Source: Streptomyces griseoluteus (GTDB lineage: Bacteria; Actinomycetota; Actinomycetes; Streptomycetales; Streptomycetaceae). Taken from it: a stretch of 64,000 nucleotides of DNA. A model generated the notes under the pieces. It was not told the origin of the DNA. It saw nothing but the letters and a program-made list of their open reading frames with translations, and did no database searches. Where the stretch lies: NCBI GenBank assembly GCA_000717735.1, contig JOBE01000011.1:1-64000 (forward strand), given 5' to 3'. Of this stretch, positions 17,045-26,418 are shown piece after piece (the stretch's first letter is position 1; each line of letters starts with the position of its first letter). Position numbers and translations under genes: made by a program.

Positions 17045-17986
17045 TCAGCGGTCGGGCTCGGGGTCCTTCAGCCAGTTGACCAGCTCCGTGGAGAAGGCCA
17101 CCGGGTCCTCCTCGTGCGGGAAGTGACCGAGCCCGTCGAAGAGCCGCCAGCGGTACGGCGCCTCCACGTACTCGCCCGACCCCGCCGCGCTCCTGGTCCG
17201 CATCACCGGGTCCAGGGAGCCGTGCAGATGGAGCGTCGGCACCCGCACCGGCCGCTTCATGCGCCGGTTGAACTGGATGCCGTCCGGGCGGGCCAGGGAG
17301 CGCACCATCCAGCGGTACGGCTCGATCGAGCAGTGCGCCGTCGACGGGATCAGCATCGCCCGCCGGTACACCTCGATCGCCTCGTCGTCCGCGTCGCGCC
17401 GGGGCTGCGGTCCCGACCAGTCCCGGATCAGCTCACCGACGAGCGCCGCGTCGTCCGCGACGAGCTGACGCTCCGGCAGCCACGGCCGCTGGAAGCCCCA
17501 GACGTGCGAACCGGCCCGCGACTGGGCGAAGTCGGAGAGCATCGCCGAGCGCCAGCGGCGCGGGTGCGGCATAGAGGAGACCGCGAGCCGGCGCACCAGC
17601 TTGGGCCGCATCACGGCCGCCGTCCAGGCGAGGTATCCGCCGAGGCCGTGCCCGACGAGCGCCGCGTCCGGCTCGCCGAGCGAGCGCACGACGCCGGTGA
17701 TGTCGAGGGCGAGGTTGGCGGGGTCGTAACCCCGGGGGGTGCGGTCGCTGCCGCCCACCCCGCGCAGGTCCATCGCGACCGCCCGGAACCCCGCGTCGGC
17801 GAGCGCGGGCAGCTGGTGGCGCCAGGTCCACCAGAACTGCGGGAAACCGTGCAGCAGCAGCACCAGCGGCCCGTCGCCCATCTCGGCGATGTGGAAACGC
17901 GCGCCGTTGGCGGCCACGTCGCGATGGGTCCAGGGCCCGTCGAGCCGTACGGGCCCGCCGTTGCCGTTGCTCTCGGGAAGGGTCAT
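17045..17986 (-). CDS. Alpha/beta hydrolase, epoxide-hydrolase (EphE)-like, altered nucleophile
   Basis: 313 residues. Oxyanion-loop motif HGFPQFWWTW and DLRGVGGSDR are classic for epoxide hydrolases. The nucleophile elbow reads VGHGLGG, where family members have GHDLGG (Asp nucleophile) or GxSxG; the codon is GGC. The acid (HGSLDPV) and His (GHFPHEE) of the triad are kept. Position between marP and a small membrane protein matches M. tuberculosis ephE (Rv3670). With Gly at the nucleophile position it may be non-catalytic or use another residue. Start overlaps the upstream stop (ATGA). Confidence 0.88.
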   Translation of the reverse strand: MTLPESNGNGGPVRLDGPWTHRDVAANGARFHIAEMGDGPLVLLLHGFPQFWWTWRHQLPALADAGFRAVAMDLRGVGGSDRTPRGYDPANLALDITGVVRSLGEPDAALVGHGLGGYLAWTAAVMRPKLVRRLAVSSMPHPRRWRSAMLSDFAQSRAGSHVWGFQRPWLPERQLVADDAALVGELIRDWSGPQPRRDADDEAIEVYRRAMLIPSTAHCSIEPYRWMVRSLARPDGIQFNRRMKRPVRVPTLHLHGSLDPVMRTRSAAGSGEYVEAPYRWRLFDGLGHFPHEEDPVAFSTELVNWLKDPEPDR

Positions 17987-18468
17987 ACGGACGAGCGTGC
18001 CACAGACTCGGCCTTCTCAAGGGCCGGGCGCTCGGCCGGACGGGGGTGCGGCTTCGCGTTCTGCATGATCGCCGCGGTCTGCTTCGCGGAGGCGATGGAC
18101 CTCTCCGGCGGCTTCACCTTCTTGAACTTGGCGAAGGCGATCGCCCCGAGGAGGCCCGCGACCAGCACATTGAAGGCGAAGGACAGCAGGAAGCACCAGA
18201 CGAGGTTCCAGCCCCCGTTGCCGTTGTGCCCGCCGGTCCAGGTGTTGATCGCGTACGCGAGCGCGAAGCTCAGCATCGGCAGCGAGAACAGCAGTACCAC
18301 CAGGGCGCCGACACCCAGGATGCTGCCGATCCCGCCACGCTTGACGTCCTGCCGCAGCTCGGCCTTGGCCAGGGCGATCTCATCGTGCACCAGCGCGGAC
18401 ATCTCGGCGGTCGCCGAGGCGACCAACTGGCCGAGGCTGCGCTCGGTTCCGTCGAACGGGTCGCTCAT
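17983..18468 (-). CDS. Putative holin-superfamily-III-like membrane protein (host gene)
   Basis: 161 residues. N-terminal amphipathic helix (LGQLVASATAEMSALVHDE), two transmembrane helices (~48-78 and 88-112), a basic C-tail. Streptomyces genomes carry this as phage-holin-family protein next to the hydrolase and nhaA, so it is a core gene, not part of the prophage. Overlaps the hydrolase by 4 bases. Role unknown. Confidence 0.8.
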   Translation of the reverse strand: MSDPFDGTERSLGQLVASATAEMSALVHDEIALAKAELRQDVKRGGIGSILGVGALVVLLFSLPMLSFALAYAINTWTGGHNGNGGWNLVWCFLLSFAFNVLVAGLLGAIAFAKFKKVKPPERSIASAKQTAAIMQNAKPHPRPAERPALEKAESVARSSV

Positions 18469-18504
18469 CGGTGCTCCCTCTTCTCTTCTGCGGTCCGACT
18501 CAGA

Positions 18505-19917
18505 TCATGCCGGACGGTCGGCCTCATCGCGCGGTGCCCCCGCCAGTCGGGCGCGCTCCCTGTGTTCGGCGGCCTTCCGCTCGTGGATCTCGGCCATCCG
18601 CAGGTGGTACGCCGGGTTGTCCTCCTCGTAGATGTCGGGGATGCCGTCCTCGTCGTCGTCGCGCTCCTCGGCGGCCACGAGCGACTGGTACCTGCGGACC
18701 CGCAGCTTCAGCAGGACGGAGGCGAGGACGGCCGCGATCAGGGAGCCCATCAGGACGGCGGCCTTCACCTCGTCGGTGAGGGCGGCGTCCCCGGCGAAGG
18801 CGAGTTCGCCGATGAGGAGCGAGACGGTGAAGCCGATTCCGGCGAGGGAGGCGACGGCGAACACGTCCGGCCAGGCCAGGTCGGGGTTGAGCTCGGCCCG
18901 GGTGAAGCGGGCGGCGAGCCAGGTGCCGCCGAAGATGCCGACGGCCTTGCCGACGACCAGGCCGAGGACCACGCCCAGGGTGACCGGCTGGGTGAAGACG
19001 TTCCCGATCGCACCGCCGGAGACGCTGACGCCGGCCGAGAAGAGCGCGAACAGCGGTACGGCGAGGCCGGCCGAGATCGGGCGGACGAGGTGCTCGATGT
19101 GCTCGCCGGGGGAGTGCTGCTCGCCGTCCCGGGTGGTGCAGCGCAGCATCAGGCCCATGGAGACGCCGGCGATCGTGGCGTGGATGCCGCTGTTGTACAT
19201 CAGCGCCCAGATGACCAGGGCCAGCGGCACGTACACGTACCAGCCCCGCACGCCCTTGCGGAGCAGCAGCCAGAAGAGGACGAGGCCCGCGAGGGCGCCG
19301 CCGAGCGCGGCGAAGTTCAGGTCGCTGGTGAAGAAGATCGCGATGATCAGGATCGCGAAGAGGTCGTCGACGACGGCCAAGGTCAGCAGGAAGGCGCGCA
19401 GCGCGGACGGCAGCGAGGTGCCGATGACGGCGAGGACGGCGAGCGCGAAGGCGATGTCGGTCGCGGTGGGCACGGCCCAGCCGTCCATCGAGCCGTTGCC
19501 GAGGGCGTTGACCAGGACGTAGACGAGGGCGGGCGCGGCCATGCCGCAGAGGGCGGCGACGACGGGGAGCGCGGCGGCCCTGGGGTCGCGCAGCTCGCCC
19601 GCGACGAGCTCGCGCTTGAGTTCGATGCCGGCGACGAAGAAGAAGATCGCGAGGAGGCCGTCGGCGGCCCAGTGCTGGATCGACAGGTCGAGACCGAGGG
19701 CGGCGGGGCCGACGTGGAAGTCGCTGACCGCCTCGTAGCTGCCGCTCAGCGTGTTGGCCCAGACGAGGGCGGCGACGGCGGCGACGAGGAGCAGTACGCC
19801 GCCGACGGTCTCGGTGCGCAGGGCATCGGCGAGATAGCGCCGCTCGGGCAGGGAGAGACGGCCGAGGAACCTGCGGTCGTCGTGCTTGCGGTCGTCGGTC
19901 GGTGCGGGGGCGGCCAC
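18505..19917 (-). CDS. nhaA: Na+/H+ antiporter NhaA
   Basis: 470 residues, about 11-12 transmembrane helices with the NhaA core: FFVAGIELKRELVAGEL, the paired transport aspartates in AVVDDLFAILIIA, and PTATDIAFALAVL. A cytosolic C-terminal extension of ~60 charged residues is typical of actinobacterial NhaA. GTG start with GGAGG 6 bases before it. Exports Na+ (or Li+) in exchange for protons for pH and salt homeostasis. Confidence 0.95.
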   Translation of the reverse strand: MAAPAPTDDRKHDDRRFLGRLSLPERRYLADALRTETVGGVLLLVAAVAALVWANTLSGSYEAVSDFHVGPAALGLDLSIQHWAADGLLAIFFFVAGIELKRELVAGELRDPRAAALPVVAALCGMAAPALVYVLVNALGNGSMDGWAVPTATDIAFALAVLAVIGTSLPSALRAFLLTLAVVDDLFAILIIAIFFTSDLNFAALGGALAGLVLFWLLLRKGVRGWYVYVPLALVIWALMYNSGIHATIAGVSMGLMLRCTTRDGEQHSPGEHIEHLVRPISAGLAVPLFALFSAGVSVSGGAIGNVFTQPVTLGVVLGLVVGKAVGIFGGTWLAARFTRAELNPDLAWPDVFAVASLAGIGFTVSLLIGELAFAGDAALTDEVKAAVLMGSLIAAVLASVLLKLRVRRYQSLVAAEERDDDEDGIPDIYEEDNPAYHLRMAEIHERKAAEHRERARLAGAPRDEADRPA

Positions 19918-20098
19918 GGGGATCCTCCGGTCGGGCGGGCAGGACGAATCACATTGCCGACCAGACTTCCCGGCGCACCTAGGTTCTCTTGTCGCGTCAC
20001 TGACGCGGTCTTTACTTTACCTAACGAGCGCGGGCGACGTCCGGCGGGATTCACTCTAGGGAGCTTTGCCCTGTTCGTCCCGTCGGATGTGGCGAGAC

Positions 20099-20137
20099 GC
20101 GAACGCCCGCCCCCAGGAGCTCGGGGCGGGCGTTCGC
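20099..20137. terminator. Terminator of acs
   Basis: Perfect 15-bp stem (gcgaacgcccgcccc at 20099-20113 / 20123-20137), 17 bases after the acs stop. Confidence 0.95.
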
Positions 20138-20153
20138 GGCGTACGGGTCGGGC

Positions 20154-22109
20154 TCAGTCCTCGCTGGAGGCGGCCGGCAGCTGGGTCTGGATGAGGGACA
20201 TGACCGACGAGTCGGTCAGTGTGGTGACGTCACCCAGCTCCCGGTTCTCGGCGACGTCGCGCAGCAGACGGCGCATGATCTTGCCCGAGCGGGTCTTCGG
20301 CAGCTCCGCCACCGGCAGGACCCGCTTCGGCTTGGCGATCGGGCCGAGGGTCGCGCCGACGTGGTTGCGCAGCTCGGCGACCAGGCCCTCGTCCTGGCTC
20401 GCCGAACCGCGCAGGATGACGAAGGCGACGATCGCCTGACCGGTCGTCTCGTCGGCGGCGCCGACGACGGCCGCCTCGGCGACGGACGGGTGGGAGACGA
20501 GGGCCGACTCGACCTCGGTGGTCGAGATGTTGTGCCCGGAGACGAGCATGACGTCGTCGACCCGGCCGAGCAGCCAGATGTCGCCGTCCTCGTCCTTCTT
20601 GGCCCCGTCGCCGGCGAAGTACTTGCCCTCGAAGCGGGACCAGTACGTGTCGATGTAGCGCTGGTCGTCGCCCCAGATGGTGCGGAGCATCGACGGCCAC
20701 GGCTCGGTGAGGACCAGGTAACCGCCGCCGCCGTTCGGGACCTCGTTGGCCTCGTCGTCGACGACGGTGGCCGCGATGCCCGGCAGCGGACGCTGGGCGG
20801 AGCCCGGCTTGGTCTCGGTGACGCCCGGCAGCGGCGAGATCATCATCGCGCCGGTCTCTGTCTGCCACCAGGTGTCCACGATCGGGGTCTTCCCGGCGCC
20901 GATGTGCTCGCGGTACCAGACCCAGGCCTCCGGGTTGATCGGCTCGCCGACCGAGCCGAGGACGCGGAGGCTGGAGAGGTCGAACTTCGCGGGGATGTCG
21001 TCTCCCCACTTCATGAACGTGCGGATCGCGGTGGGCGCCGTGTAGAGGATCGTGACGCCGTACTTCTGCACGATCTCCCAGAAGCGGCCCTGGTGCGGGG
21101 TGTCCGGGGTGCCCTCGTACATGACCTGCGTCGCGCCGTTGGCCAGCGGGCCGTAGACGATGTACGAGTGCCCGGTGACCCAGCCGATGTCGGCGGTGCA
21201 CCAGTAGACGTCGGTCTCCGGCTTGAGGTCGAAGACGGCGTGGTGGGTGTACGCGGCCTGGGTGAGGTAGCCGCCGGAGGTGTGCAGGATGCCCTTCGGC
21301 TTCCCCGTCGTCCCGGAGGTGTAGAGGATGAAGAGCGGGTGCTCCGCCTCGAAGGCCTCCGGGGTGTGCTCGGCGGACTGGCGGGCGACGATGTCGTCCC
21401 ACCACACGTCGCGGCCCTCGGTGAAGGCGGTCTCCTGGCCCGTACGGCGGACCACGAGGACGTGCTCGACCTGCGGACACTTGGCGACGGCCTCGTCGAT
21501 GGCCGGCTTGAGGGCGCTCGGCTTGCCCCGGCGGTAGCCGCCGTCGGCCGTGACGACCAGCTTGGCGTCGGCGTCCTGGATGCGGGAGGCGACGGCGTCG
21601 GCCGAGAAGCCGCCGAAGACCACCGAGTGGGCGGCGCCGACGCGGGCGCAGGCCAGCATCGTGATGGCGGCCTCGGGGATCATCGGCAGGTAGACGGCGA
21701 CCCGGTCGCCCTTGCGGACGCCCAGCTCGGTCAGGGCGTTGGCCGCCTTGGAGACCTCGTCCTTGAGCTCGGCGTAGGTGATCGCGCGGCTGTCGCCCGG
21801 CTCGCCCTCGAAGTGGATGGCGACCCGGTCGCCGTGGCCGGCCTCGACGTGGCGGTCGACGCAGTTGTACGCCACGTTCAGCTCACCGTCGGCGAACCAC
21901 TTGGCGAACGGCGGGTTCGACCAGTCGAGCGTCTCGGTCGGCTCGGTGGCCCAGGTCAGGCGCTTGGCCTGCTCGGCCCAGAAGCCCAGCCTGTCCGCCT
22001 TGGCCTGCTCGTACGCCTCCGCCGTCACGTTGGCGTGCGCGGCCAGCTCGGCGGGCGGCGAAAATCGACGCTCTTCCCGAAGCAGATTGGCCAGGCTTTC
22101 GTTGCTCAC
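20154..22109 (-). CDS. acs: Acetyl-CoA synthetase
   Basis: 651 residues, the Acs length. Converts acetate, ATP and CoA to acetyl-CoA. Adenylation motif YTSGTTGKPKG, DTWWQTETG and YWCTADIGWVTGHSY, and the C-terminal RSGKIMRR whose lysine is the conserved regulatory acetylation site. GTG 22109 (SNESLANLLREERR) has GGGAGA 6 bases upstream and matches Streptomyces orthologues; the longer upstream reading is not used. Confidence 0.97.
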   Translation of the reverse strand: MSNESLANLLREERRFSPPAELAAHANVTAEAYEQAKADRLGFWAEQAKRLTWATEPTETLDWSNPPFAKWFADGELNVAYNCVDRHVEAGHGDRVAIHFEGEPGDSRAITYAELKDEVSKAANALTELGVRKGDRVAVYLPMIPEAAITMLACARVGAAHSVVFGGFSADAVASRIQDADAKLVVTADGGYRRGKPSALKPAIDEAVAKCPQVEHVLVVRRTGQETAFTEGRDVWWDDIVARQSAEHTPEAFEAEHPLFILYTSGTTGKPKGILHTSGGYLTQAAYTHHAVFDLKPETDVYWCTADIGWVTGHSYIVYGPLANGATQVMYEGTPDTPHQGRFWEIVQKYGVTILYTAPTAIRTFMKWGDDIPAKFDLSSLRVLGSVGEPINPEAWVWYREHIGAGKTPIVDTWWQTETGAMMISPLPGVTETKPGSAQRPLPGIAATVVDDEANEVPNGGGGYLVLTEPWPSMLRTIWGDDQRYIDTYWSRFEGKYFAGDGAKKDEDGDIWLLGRVDDVMLVSGHNISTTEVESALVSHPSVAEAAVVGAADETTGQAIVAFVILRGSASQDEGLVAELRNHVGATLGPIAKPKRVLPVAELPKTRSGKIMRRLLRDVAENRELGDVTTLTDSSVMSLIQTQLPAASSED

Positions 22110-22236
22110 GACATCTCCCTTTCCCAGGGCGTCCTCTGTGCGTATGTGTCCCGCGTCATAGCTCATCAGTCAGATGCCCGGGTGACAAGAGCCTCCGGAC
22201 AATTGGTTTAGACCTGTTGGGCGAATGGCGTGCGGG

Positions 22237-22270
22237 GGCCCCTTCTTCCCGAGCGGGGGGAGAAGGGGCC
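22237..22270. terminator. Terminator after SulP-carbonic anhydrase gene
   Basis: ggccccttct / agaaggggcc (10 bp) with additional ccc/ggg pairing inside, 85 bases after the SulP-CA stop and upstream of the acs promoter. Confidence 0.85.
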
Positions 22271-22354
22271 ACACAGTCTCACGGACGGGGGAAGCGGAAG
22301 GTTCAGGGCGCGCGGGTTCCGGCCGGAGGCGAAGCGTCCGGAGCGCCCGTGCGG

Positions 22355-24736
22355 TCAGGACGCGCGGGCCGTCTCCAGCGGGTCCGTCGGCATGACCTGG
22401 GTGAACACGTCGTCGTAGCTGTGCACCTCGTCCGTCCCCGAGAGCAGGTACGCCTGCGCCTCGCCCACGTGGAAGTACATGCCGTGCAGCGTGAGCGTGC
22501 CCTCGGCGAGCCGCCGCGCCACCGGCTCGTACGCCCGCAGGTGATCCAGCTGCTGGACCACGTTCGTCAGACAGAGCTGCTCGACCGCGTCCGCCGGAAG
22601 GCGTCCGGAGATCCGGGCCCAGGCGTGTCTCCGGCTCGCCATCCGCTCCAGGCTGGGCCGGCCGTGGCGCAGCCAGCGGCGGAGCGGGGTCGGCGGGTCG
22701 TCGGGACCGCCGTTCAGGAGGGCCTGCATCGCGCCGCAGCCGGAGTGGCCGCAGACGGTGATCGACGCGACCCGCAGCACCTCCACCGCGTACTCGATCG
22801 CCGCCGCCACCGAGTCGTCGCCGCTCTCCTCGCCGGGGAGGGGGACCAGGTTGCCGACGTTGCGCACGGTGAACAGGTCACCGGGGCCGCTCGACGTGAT
22901 CATGCTGGTGACCAGACGGGAGTCGGCACAGGTCAGGAACAGCTGCGAAGGCGTCTGGCCCTCCCGGGCGAGCCGCGCCAGCTCGTCCCGTACGAGCGGG
23001 GCCGTGTTCCGCTGGAACTTGCCGATGCCGCTGGCCAGATGCAGCCCCGTCGCACGCCGGGGCTCGGCCGGCTCCGTCGACTCGTCGGGCGCGTCCGGCC
23101 GGTCGGCCGGCTGCTCCCCGCACTGGTGGTTGTGCCACGGCGTCCAGGGCCGGCAGCAGGTGTGCGCGGCGGCGGCCGACGCGGCGGCGGGGGCCGGCTC
23201 GGCGATCCGCACGCCGGACGGTCCCGTCGTCTCGACCGTACCGCCGTGGGCGAGGTGCCCGGCGGCCCAGTCGCTCAGCGTCTCGTACGCCGCGTGGTCC
23301 ATGAAGGACCCGTCGAGTTCGACCACCACGTCGGAGCCGTAAGGCAGTTGGTGCAGGGCGCGGCTCAGCCGGGGGACGGCGAGGAAGGTCAGCTGGCCCC
23401 GCACGCGCAGCAGATGGCGTCCGTCCTTGTCCTCGCGGGTGATCCGGGTGCGGGCGAGCCGGTGCAGGGCGACCGCGACGGCCACGGCGATGCCGAGGGC
23501 GACGCCCTCCAGGATGCCGACGAGGACCACGCCGGCCACCGTCACCGCGTAGACGACGACCTCACGGTGCTGGGTGACCGTACGGATGTGGGTGATGCTG
23601 ACCATCTGGATGCCGACCACCATCACCAGCGCGGCGAGCGCGGGCAGCGGGATCAGGTCCAGCAGGGGAACGAGCAGGAGGGCCGCGAGCACGATCCACA
23701 GGCCGTGCAGCATCGTGGAGGCGCGGGTCTTCGCGCCCGCCGACACGTTGGCGACGCTGCGGACCGCGACACCCGCGACCGGCAGCCCGCCGAGCGCCCC
23801 GGAGACCACGTTGGCCGCGCCCTGACCGGCGAGTTCACGGTCGAGAGCGGCACGCGGAACACCCTGCCCGCCGTCCGGCCGGGCGGCGACCAGCTTGTCG
23901 ACCGCCACGGCGGAGAGCAGCGACTGCACGCTGGTCACCAGCGTGATGGTCAGCACTCCGGCCGCGATGCCGAGCACCGGGCCCTCGGGCAGGCCGGGCA
24001 GGGCGTGGCTGCTCCAGGACGGCAGGTCGACGCGGGGTACGGCGATCCCGGCGAACGTCGCCACCGCCGTGGCCCCGGCCACCGCGACGAGCGCGGCGGG
24101 AACCATCCGTGCGAGCCGCCCGGCGCGGCCCGGCAGCCGGGGCCAGCACAGCAGCCCGGCCACGGTGAGGGCGCTGAGGGCGAGGGCGGCCGGGCGGATG
24201 TCCGCCAGCTGGGCGGGCAGGCCCAGGACGTTGTCCACGGCGGAGCTCTGCGGGGTGCCGCCGAGCACGATGTGGAGTTGGGCGAGGGCGATGGTGACGC
24301 CGATGCCGGCCACCATGCCGTGCACGATCGCGGGGGAGACGGCGAGCGCCGAGCGGGCCACGCGGAGTGCGGAAAGGGCGAGTTGGGTGAGTCCGGCGAG
24401 GACGGTGATGGCGCAGGTGGTGCGCCAGCCGTACCGCTGGATGAGCTCGGCGGTCACGACGGTGAGGCCCGCCGCGGGGCCGCTCACCTGGAGCGGGGCG
24501 CCGCCGAAGCGGCCGGCGACGATGCCGCCGACGGCGGCGGCCACCAGGCCGGCCTGGAGCGGGGCTCCGGTGGCGAGCGCGATGCCGAGCGAGAGCGGCA
24601 GGGCGATCAGGAAGACGGCGACCGAGGCGGACAGGTCGGCGCCGGGGATGCGGAAGCGGCGGGGTCCGTCCGGCGGGCTGTGGGGCCGCTGGACTTCGGG
24701 CCTGTTGGTGATGCGGTCAGGGGTGCAGAGGGTCAT
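22355..24736 (-). CDS. SulP anion transporter fused to beta-carbonic anhydrase
   Basis: 793 residues. Residues ~30-430 form a SulP/SLC26 transporter with 10-14 helices; a weak STAS-like segment follows (VVVELDGSFMDHAAYETL). After a His/Cys/Pro-rich linker (~510-560), residues ~560-780 are a beta-carbonic anhydrase with zinc ligands in TCADSR and CGHSGCGAM. The same fusion occurs in M. tuberculosis Rv3273. Likely role: bicarbonate uptake or CO2 trapping coupled at the membrane. ATG 24736; its own upstream region lies at 24737-25042. Confidence 0.93.
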   Translation of the reverse strand: MTLCTPDRITNRPEVQRPHSPPDGPRRFRIPGADLSASVAVFLIALPLSLGIALATGAPLQAGLVAAAVGGIVAGRFGGAPLQVSGPAAGLTVVTAELIQRYGWRTTCAITVLAGLTQLALSALRVARSALAVSPAIVHGMVAGIGVTIALAQLHIVLGGTPQSSAVDNVLGLPAQLADIRPAALALSALTVAGLLCWPRLPGRAGRLARMVPAALVAVAGATAVATFAGIAVPRVDLPSWSSHALPGLPEGPVLGIAAGVLTITLVTSVQSLLSAVAVDKLVAARPDGGQGVPRAALDRELAGQGAANVVSGALGGLPVAGVAVRSVANVSAGAKTRASTMLHGLWIVLAALLLVPLLDLIPLPALAALVMVVGIQMVSITHIRTVTQHREVVVYAVTVAGVVLVGILEGVALGIAVAVAVALHRLARTRITREDKDGRHLLRVRGQLTFLAVPRLSRALHQLPYGSDVVVELDGSFMDHAAYETLSDWAAGHLAHGGTVETTGPSGVRIAEPAPAAASAAAAHTCCRPWTPWHNHQCGEQPADRPDAPDESTEPAEPRRATGLHLASGIGKFQRNTAPLVRDELARLAREGQTPSQLFLTCADSRLVTSMITSSGPGDLFTVRNVGNLVPLPGEESGDDSVAAAIEYAVEVLRVASITVCGHSGCGAMQALLNGGPDDPPTPLRRWLRHGRPSLERMASRRHAWARISGRLPADAVEQLCLTNVVQQLDHLRAYEPVARRLAEGTLTLHGMYFHVGEAQAYLLSGTDEVHSYDDVFTQVMPTDPLETARAS

Positions 24737-25042
24737 TCCCGTCTCCTCCGGGGCAGCGCGGTCGCGGTTCGTGCGGGACGAACTGGGGGCTCGCGGCCGT
24801 GGGTCACGGCGTGCAGCGGCGGGATTCCGGCGGGACCCCGCCCAGGGCGAGGATCAACGCTCGGTAAATGGATCGTAATGGAGAGTAAAGTCTCCGGCAT
24901 TATTTTCGGGGCAAACAGGGCAATGATTCACCGGTTCCGGTGATAGGCGAACGGATTGCCGCTTGTCGTTTCATCTCCCCAGGGCGAGTGGTGCGACGTT
25001 GACGCGGCTCGTACGGAACGTGCTCTGAGGAGAGGTGGGCGG
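24737..25042. promoter_or_regulatory. Divergent region, SulP-CA / lipoprotein
   Basis: 306 bases without a gene. The section 24860-24950 is clearly AT-richer than its surroundings and carries an inverted repeat GGAGA-N6-TCTCC (24880-24895), an operator candidate between the divergent promoters. Confidence 0.45.
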
Positions 25043-26347
25043 ATGCCAGCCGCCGGGAGAAGGACCGCAGTCCACAAGGCAGTCCCCAGGAAGACGCTCG
25101 CCGCCGGTGCCCTCGCCGTCGCCCTGATCGCCGGCCTCGCCGGCTGCTCGGGCTCCGACGGCGACGCCACGAAGGGGGCGCCGGGCGGCGCGGGCGCCAA
25201 GAAGGGGCCGGCAGCGGCCCCGCCGAACGCGGTCCGGCTGATCGGCGACGGCTCCACGGCCTTCACCGGCGCCCAGCCCCACCAGCCCGTCTGGCAGCGC
25301 CTCAAGCCGGGCGAGACCCCGCCGCAGTTCGTCGTCTTCTCGTGGGACGGCGCCGGCGAGGACAGCCAGAAGCTGTTCTCGCACTTCCGCTCCGTGGGCA
25401 AGAAGTACGACGCCACCATGACGTACTTCCTCAGCGGCGTGTACCTGCTGCCCGAGGAGAAGCGGAAGCTCTACGACCCGCCGCAGCACAGCGCCGGACG
25501 CTCCGACATCGGCTTCAACGACACCGAGGGCATCCGCGCCACCGTCCGCGAACTGCGTGCCGCCTGGCTGGAGGGCAACGAGGTCGGCACCCACTTCAAC
25601 GGGCACTTCTGCGGGAAGGAGAGCGGCGTCGGCAACTGGTCGGTCGAGGACTGGAAGAGCGAGATCAACCAGGCCAAGTCCTTCGTCAAGAACTGGAAGA
25701 CCAACGCGGGCCTGACCGCGGAGCAGCCGCTGCCCTTCGACTACGAGAAGGAACTCGTCGGCGCACGCACCCCCTGCCTCGAAGGCCGGAAGAACTTCGT
25801 GCGGGCGGCGGCGCAGATGGGCTTCCGCTACGACACGAGCGGCGTCAACGACCAGATCTGGCCCAAGAAGGACACGGGCCTCTGGGACCTGTCGATGCAC
25901 CTCGTGCCCGTCCCGGGCCGCGCCTTCCAGACGCTGGCCATGGACTACAACTTCCTGGTCAACCAGTCGCCCGGCACCACCCAGGGCGACCCGTCCCAGC
26001 ACCGGTACTGGGGCGACCAGATGCGGGACGGCCTGGTGCAGGCCTTCGAGCGCTCCTACCGGGGCAACCGCGCGCCGCTCGTCATCGGCAACCACTTCGA
26101 GTCCTGGAACGGTGGCACGTACATGCGGGCCATCGAGGAGACCATCGCCACGGTGTGCGTGCAGAAGGACGTCAAGTGCGTGTCCTTCCGCCAGCTCGCC
26201 GACTGGCTCGACGCCCAGGACCCCGACGTCATCGCCAAGATGCGCACCCTGAAGGTCGGCGAGGCCCCGCCGGGCGGCTGGGCGGGCTTCCTCGCGGCCC
26301 CGCCGGCCGTCCCCGCGGCAGGTGCCAAGCAGGCCGAACGGCACTGA
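25043..26347 (+). CDS. Lipoprotein with NodB/polysaccharide-deacetylase-like fold
   Basis: 434 residues. The signal peptide ends in a lipobox LAGC (Cys near residue 36), so the protein should be anchored outside the membrane. The domain resembles a polysaccharide deacetylase: VVFSWDGAGED (catalytic/metal Asp position), GTHFNGHFCG (the HxxxH metal pair) and VGARTPCLEGRKNF. It is longer and more divergent than NodB, so substrate and activity are uncertain; cell-wall or exopolysaccharide modification is an inference. ATG 25043 follows GAGGAGAGG. Confidence 0.8.
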   Translation: MPAAGRRTAVHKAVPRKTLAAGALAVALIAGLAGCSGSDGDATKGAPGGAGAKKGPAAAPPNAVRLIGDGSTAFTGAQPHQPVWQRLKPGETPPQFVVFSWDGAGEDSQKLFSHFRSVGKKYDATMTYFLSGVYLLPEEKRKLYDPPQHSAGRSDIGFNDTEGIRATVRELRAAWLEGNEVGTHFNGHFCGKESGVGNWSVEDWKSEINQAKSFVKNWKTNAGLTAEQPLPFDYEKELVGARTPCLEGRKNFVRAAAQMGFRYDTSGVNDQIWPKKDTGLWDLSMHLVPVPGRAFQTLAMDYNFLVNQSPGTTQGDPSQHRYWGDQMRDGLVQAFERSYRGNRAPLVIGNHFESWNGGTYMRAIEETIATVCVQKDVKCVSFRQLADWLDAQDPDVIAKMRTLKVGEAPPGGWAGFLAAPPAVPAAGAKQAERH

Positions 26348-26369
26348 TCCCTGCGCACCGCACGAACCC

Positions 26370-26399
26370 GGGGCCGACCTGTGCCGGCAGGTCGGCCCC
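26370..26399. terminator. Bidirectional terminator, lipoprotein / CooC-like ATPase
   Basis: Perfect 12-bp stem ggggccgacctg / caggtcggcccc with a TGCCGG loop, between convergent genes. Confidence 0.95.
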
Positions 26400-26418
26400 G
26401 TCGTGGGCCGTGACGCCG

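Noticed and set aside
17983..18468. Holin-like gene as a second phage remnant
   Set aside because: Position and neighbours are conserved in actinobacterial chromosomes (Rv3669-like); host gene.
18046..20439. Long plus-strand reading frame antisense to nhaA and acs terminator region
   Set aside because: The minus strand carries recognisable NhaA; the antisense frame is low-complexity Glu/Asp/Gly-rich, as expected opposite GC-rich genes.
22217..24943. 908-codon plus-strand frame opposite the SulP-carbonic anhydrase gene
   Set aside because: Composition is repetitive and without domains; the minus strand encodes a full fusion protein.
24956..25042. Upstream extension of the NodB-like lipoprotein
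   Set aside because: The extra residues would place the signal peptide internally; ATG 25043 has a good ribosome-binding site.
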